Positions 6,893-9,520 of a stretch of 9,520 nt of DNA are shown piece after piece (positions within the stretch are counted from its first letter, which is position 1; each line of letters starts with the position of its first letter). The DNA comes from Erysipelothrix sp. (GTDB lineage Bacteria > Bacillota_I > Bacilli_A > Erysipelotrichales > Erysipelotrichaceae). The stretch is taken from assembly GCA_012520695.1 (NCBI GenBank), contig JAAYNU010000243.1, forward strand, positions 1 to 9,520, in the 5' to 3' direction. The position numbers and the translations under genes are program-made. Under the pieces are notes generated by a model, which had not been told where the DNA came from, did no database searches, and saw only the letters and a list, made by a program, of their open reading frames with translations.

Positions 6893-6917
6893 TTCATCTG
6901 TTAGGAGTGTGGTGCGA

Positions 6918-7244
6918 ATGCTTAAATATTCTCTAATAGTGCTTATAGGAGTGGGTTTATTGCTCTATCAGTTACCATTAGGATTGGGTTGGCTACTGGG
7001 TAATCTCTGTTTGTCGATTCTTGCGTTTGTTCGTGAACGATTCTACAAAGAATTGTTGAGCGATGATGCATTCCAGACGAGGCGATATGTCGCATATATA
7101 ATATTCGTATTTGTAATATTATGGTTGCCTTTGGGTGTGGCATTTGTCATCCCAAATATTATCAGCGCCTACAGTTTAGCGGCGTCCTATATTGTGGATC
7201 GTTTCTTAATGTTTTTGAAGGGAGGTGTGGCTCGTGCAAGTTGA
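6918..7244 (+). CDS. atpI: ATP synthase subunit I (AtpI)
   Basis: This small hydrophobic protein of 108 residues has about four membrane segments (roughly 4-18, 22-38, 57-80 and 82-100), with a short charged loop between the second and third (RERFYKELLSDDAFQTRR). AtpI proteins are poorly conserved and are thought to help c-ring assembly or Mg2+ handling. The call rests mostly on size, topology and position directly before atpB, because no strong signature is visible. The ATG at 6918 is chosen: AGGAG ends 10 nt upstream. The in-frame TTG 6855 and ATG 6888 lie inside or before the promoter -10. GTG 6912 is a weaker alternative, only 4 nt from the RBS. The gene end overlaps atpB by 11 nt. Confidence 0.7.
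   Translation: MLKYSLIVLIGVGLLLYQLPLGLGWLLGNLCLSILAFVRERFYKELLSDDAFQTRRYVAYIIFVFVILWLPLGVAFVIPNIISAYSLAASYIVDRFLMFLKGGVARAS
7218..7225 (+). promoter_or_regulatory. atpB ribosome binding site
   Basis: AAGGGAGG inside the atpI end lies 8 nt before the GTG at 7234. An in-frame GTG at 7225 overlaps this site, so it cannot be the start. Confidence 0.75.
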
Positions 7245-7902
7245 GGTTATTTCAATACTGATACTAACGGTGGTTTTATGCCTTCTATTTTACTTTGCTG
7301 GTCGCACATTAAAAGATTTAGACCCGATGAAACCTGTAAGTGGATTCGCACTGAAAGCTGTCTTGTATGTTGAAACCATCACGAACTATACGGTGGACAA
7401 CATGGGAGAGAAGCATGGTAAGCGCATGGCAGCCTATATTGGCTCGGTATTTATTTATATATTACTTGCGAACATGATGGGTCTATTGGGATTAAGTGCT
7501 CCAACGAGTACGCTCTCAGTAACATTAGTGTTTGCGATCATTACGTTTTGCTTAATACAATATGCAAAAATTGATATGAATGGCTTTAAGGGGTACATCA
7601 AGAGTTTCTTTGAACCGTTCTTCTTATTTGTGATTCCCAATTTCTTTGGGGCTGTTGCACCATTAATTTCATTATCGTTGCGTTTGTTTGGTAACGTATT
7701 ATCCGGTACCGTAATTATGACGATGCTTTATTCGTTTGGTGCTTGGGTATCTAGTTTCATTCCTTTATTTGGATTTAACTGGTTTGGGGTTATTATTGCC
7801 CCGATGTTACATTTATATTTTGATTTGTTTTCTGCATTCTTGCAGGCATTTATATTTATTTCATTGACATCAATTTTAATTGCTGTCGAATATCAAGACT
7901 AA
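7234..7902 (+). CDS. atpB: F1Fo ATP synthase subunit a
   Basis: This 222-residue membrane stator subunit forms the two ion half-channels next to the c-ring. The essential Arg is Arg150 in ISLSLRLFGNVLSGT, equivalent to E. coli a-Arg210. A second family landmark, Gln204 in LQAFIFISLTSIL, lies in the last helix. NMMGLLG (about 81-87) and PNFFGAVAPLIS match other Firmicutes a subunits. About five to six membrane segments are evident and the length is typical. The start is GTG 7234, set by the RBS at 7218-7225. It overlaps the atpI stop by 11 nt, which suggests translational coupling. atpE follows after 13 nt. The product partners AtpE and AtpF in Fo. Confidence 0.96.
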   Translation: MQVEVISILILTVVLCLLFYFAGRTLKDLDPMKPVSGFALKAVLYVETITNYTVDNMGEKHGKRMAAYIGSVFIYILLANMMGLLGLSAPTSTLSVTLVFAIITFCLIQYAKIDMNGFKGYIKSFFEPFFLFVIPNFFGAVAPLISLSLRLFGNVLSGTVIMTMLYSFGAWVSSFIPLFGFNWFGVIIAPMLHLYFDLFSAFLQAFIFISLTSILIAVEYQD

Positions 7903-7915
7903 GGAGGATATTATA

Positions 7916-8155
7916 ATGGATACAGTAAGTATTGGTAGAGGTTTGGTTGCGATTGCTGCGGCACTTGCGGTAATGACAGGTATTTTTTCAACAGTTGGAC
8001 AAGGGTATGCAGCTGCTAAGGCAGTTGAGGCAGTGGGTAAAAATCCAGATGCTGAGAAACAAATTCGTTCAATGTTAATTTTAGGAGCTGGGATTGCTGA
8101 GACAGCGGCCATTTATGGTATGTTGATTTCATTCATGTTAATCTTCATGTTTTAA
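7916..8155 (+). CDS. atpE: F1Fo ATP synthase subunit c, possible Na+ type
   Basis: This 79-residue two-helix hairpin protein oligomerises into the rotating c-ring. The polar loop is GKNPDAEKQ (41-49), although the usual RQP is KNP here. The ion-binding carboxylate is Glu62 in GAGIAETAAIYG. Helix 1 carries VGQGYAAAKAVEAV with Gln29, and helix 2 has Thr63 after the Glu and Tyr67. In Na+-translocating c-rings such as those of Ilyobacter and Propionigenium, Gln32, Glu65, Ser66 and Tyr70 build the site. Gln29, Glu62, Thr63 and Tyr67 are the counterparts, with Thr supplying the hydroxyl. The start at ATG 7916 follows a consensus AGGAGG (7902-7907) by 8 nt, the strongest RBS in the operon, which suits the high copy number of c. 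In-frame starts upstream (from 7880) would lie inside atpB. Confidence 0.96.
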   Translation: MDTVSIGRGLVAIAAALAVMTGIFSTVGQGYAAAKAVEAVGKNPDAEKQIRSMLILGAGIAETAAIYGMLISFMLIFMF

Positions 8156-8158
8156 TTT

Positions 8159-8662
8159 ATGAATATACCGATTGATGAAAAGTTAATTCCTCAAATACTC
8201 ACGATGCTCGCGCAACTTTGTGCGACGGGTGTTATTTTTATTATGTACAAAAAGTACATGCATGAACCGGTGATGAAGTTTCTTGATGCGCGAGCAGAAA
8301 AGATGCAAAGTGACTTGGCTGCTGCTGAGGTCCTTAAACAGGAAAGTTTAGAACTTCGCGAAAAAGCGAAGAAAGAACATGAATCTGTTGTCAGTGGTGC
8401 GAAGGCATTGGAATTACAAATGCTTGAAGGTGCCAAAAAGGAACGTCAATCCATTATTGATTCTGCTCAGGATAGCATCGATGCTCAACGTAAGCGATTA
8501 GAAGATGATTTCAAACAGGAGCGTCAGGACTTGTATTCTGAGGTGAGTTCGAAAATGGTGGGACTTGCAGTTGATGTCAACCGCAAAGTACTTCACGATG
8601 TTAATTTTGACCACGATTCTATGATTAAAGATATTGAGAAGGCGATGGCAAATCATGATTAG
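8159..8662 (+). CDS. atpF: F1Fo ATP synthase subunit b
   Basis: This 167-residue peripheral-stalk subunit has one N-terminal membrane helix (about 12-30, ILTMLAQLCATGVIFIMYKK). A long charged heptad-like helix (about 40-140) follows, rich in Lys, Glu, Gln and Ala, with a globular C-terminal end that contacts delta. LDARAEKMQSDLAAAE (42-57) is typical of the family, as is the length. The ATG lies 3 nt after the atpE stop, and no Shine-Dalgarno sequence precedes it (the upstream bases are T-rich atpE coding sequence). Initiation therefore probably depends on ribosomes finishing atpE. atpH overlaps its 3' end by 8 nt. Confidence 0.94.
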   Translation: MNIPIDEKLIPQILTMLAQLCATGVIFIMYKKYMHEPVMKFLDARAEKMQSDLAAAEVLKQESLELREKAKKEHESVVSGAKALELQMLEGAKKERQSIIDSAQDSIDAQRKRLEDDFKQERQDLYSEVSSKMVGLAVDVNRKVLHDVNFDHDSMIKDIEKAMANHD

Positions 8663-9155
8663 CCTGAATGTGTATGCTTTAGCGCTCTATGAAGTAGCAC
8701 TAGAGCGTTCATTAAAATTCTATGATTCAGTTCTATCGTTTCAAACAATGCTGGAAGATGAGTCAGTCAGGGCTGTGTTCACACGCACCTATGCTGATCC
8801 ATCGATTCTAGATCCATTGTTTGAATCACTAGGCTATTCAAATGAAGTCATTAAATTATTAAAAATCATGCAGGCATCTCGTTTGTTAGTTGATTACGAC
8901 CGTTTTGTGGATCTGTATCGAGACTTATTGATTGAACATCACGAACTCGTTCGCGTTGAAATTGTCAGCGCTGTAGAGATTAGTGATTTTTCAGCCATTG
9001 ATGCTTTGGTAACAGCACGCTACACAGGTCGCATTGAGCGCGTTGCGTCCGTGGATGCATCGCTTATTAAAGGAATGGTAATGCGTATTAACCACGATGT
9101 TTTTGATACAAGTATTAAGAAACGTCTGGATTCGGTTTTGAAAGAAGCGGGGTAG
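8655..9155 (+). CDS. atpH: F1Fo ATP synthase subunit delta
   Basis: This 166-residue subunit sits on top of the alpha3beta3 head and joins it to subunit b. The N-terminal helical domain starts NVYALALYEVALE, the counterpart of the family's YAxALFEVA. The C-terminal part has the landmark pattern VRVEIVSAVEIS (106-117), then a strand-rich region with DASLIKGMVMRINHDVFDTSIKKRL matching the usual GG..I..G..V.D.S...RL, though VMRINH replaces the common VIRVGD. The ATG at 8655 overlaps atpF by 8 nt, with GAGAAGG at 8636-8642 as a rather distant RBS (12 nt). An in-frame TTG at 8634 was rejected because it precedes the RBS and adds a charged heptapeptide. Position and length support the call. Confidence 0.93.
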   Translation: MISLNVYALALYEVALERSLKFYDSVLSFQTMLEDESVRAVFTRTYADPSILDPLFESLGYSNEVIKLLKIMQASRLLVDYDRFVDLYRDLLIEHHELVRVEIVSAVEISDFSAIDALVTARYTGRIERVASVDASLIKGMVMRINHDVFDTSIKKRLDSVLKEAG

Positions 9156-9161
9156 TGTAAA

Positions 9162-9520
9162 ATGAATAAACAATCAGAAATGATGCTTCACATGCTCAAA
9201 GAACAAATTAGTGAGATCAATTTTGAGACTCATGATCTTGATGTTGGTAAAGTGTTCAAAGTAGGTGATGGTATTGCGTTTGTACGAGGACTTGATCAAG
9301 TACTATCGGGGGAAATGCTTCGATTCAGTGATGATGTCTTTGGTTTAGCACTGAACCTTGAAGAAAATCAGGTTGGCGTTGTGCTCATGGGAAATGATGC
9401 ACTTGTGCGCGAAGGCGATCTTGTGTATCGTACGAAACATGTTATTGAAGTCGGTGTCGGAGACGCTCTTTTAGGTCGAGTTGTGAATGCATTGGGACAA
9501 GCCATTGATGGTGCGGGCCC
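9162..9520 (+). CDS. atpA: F1Fo ATP synthase subunit alpha, 5' part
   Basis: This is the beginning of the regulatory, nucleotide-binding alpha subunit of F1. Only the first 119 codons are present, and the frame is open to the window edge. The visible part covers the N-terminal helix and the beta-barrel domain. Recognisable stretches are VGKVFKVGDGIAFVRGLDQV (28-47), FGLALNLEENQVGVVLMG (60-77), and GDALLGRVVNALGQAIDGAGP, which leads toward the nucleotide-binding domain. The P-loop lies beyond the window. The ATG at 9162 is 6 nt after the atpH stop, with only a weak GGGG-type RBS near 9149-9152. The gene order I-a-c-b-delta-alpha is canonical, so gamma, beta and epsilon are expected next. Confidence 0.96.
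   Translation, partial: MNKQSEMMLHMLKEQISEINFETHDLDVGKVFKVGDGIAFVRGLDQVLSGEMLRFSDDVFGLALNLEENQVGVVLMGNDALVREGDLVYRTKHVIEVGVGDALLGRVVNALGQAIDGAG

Noticed and set aside
6855..6917. Longer atpI from TTG 6855 or ATG 6888
   Set aside because: Both codons fall within or upstream of the predicted -10 element, so they would not be on the mRNA. The AGGAG at 6903 serves 6918.
7880..7915. Extended atpE N-terminus beginning inside atpB
   Set aside because: Family c subunits start close to the first helix as at 7916, which has a perfect RBS. The extension would be charged and out of family.

Overview
The window reads as an ordinary chromosomal segment of a low-GC Gram-positive (Firmicutes-type) bacterium. 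The Shine-Dalgarno sites are purine-rich (AAGGAGG, GGGAGG), the promoters fit sigma-A spacing, the U-tract terminators have GAAA tetraloops, one gene carries a lipobox, and there is an AtpI-led F-type ATP synthase operon. An Erysipelotrichia-like lineage is my best guess, but it rests on general resemblance and not on a marker gene. I see no mobile element, CRISPR array, tRNA or rRNA.

Left part (1-4920, + strand). A folate-specific ECF transporter S component (folT) is followed after 12 nt by a short version of formate-tetrahydrofolate ligase (fhs), so uptake of folate and its charging with one-carbon units appear to be co-transcribed. Next comes a single-gene unit for a small permuted papain-fold (YiiX/NlpC-P60-like) hydrolase, with its own extended -10 promoter and a hairpin terminator. 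The RBS of tex, a nucleic-acid-binding transcription accessory protein, lies directly against that terminator. tex ends in its own strong terminator.

Middle part (4981-6781, - strand). Two translationally coupled genes encode extracytoplasmic PrsA/SurA-like foldases. The first is anchored by an N-terminal membrane segment and keeps a recognisable parvulin PPIase domain. The second is a lipoprotein whose equivalent domain has lost both parvulin histidines. They converge on tex through back-to-back terminators.

Right part (6782-9520, + strand). A divergent intergenic region with an inverted repeat and a good sigma-A promoter leads into the F1Fo ATP synthase operon: atpI, atpB (a), atpE (c), atpF (b), atpH (delta) and the 5' end of atpA (alpha), which runs off the window. 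The genes are tightly packed or overlap. The c subunit has Gln29, Glu62 and Thr63, a pattern compatible with Na+ rather than H+ coupling.

Nothing here is a wholly new system. The points most worth following are the compact Fhs, the active/inactive foldase pair and the ion specificity of the ATP synthase.
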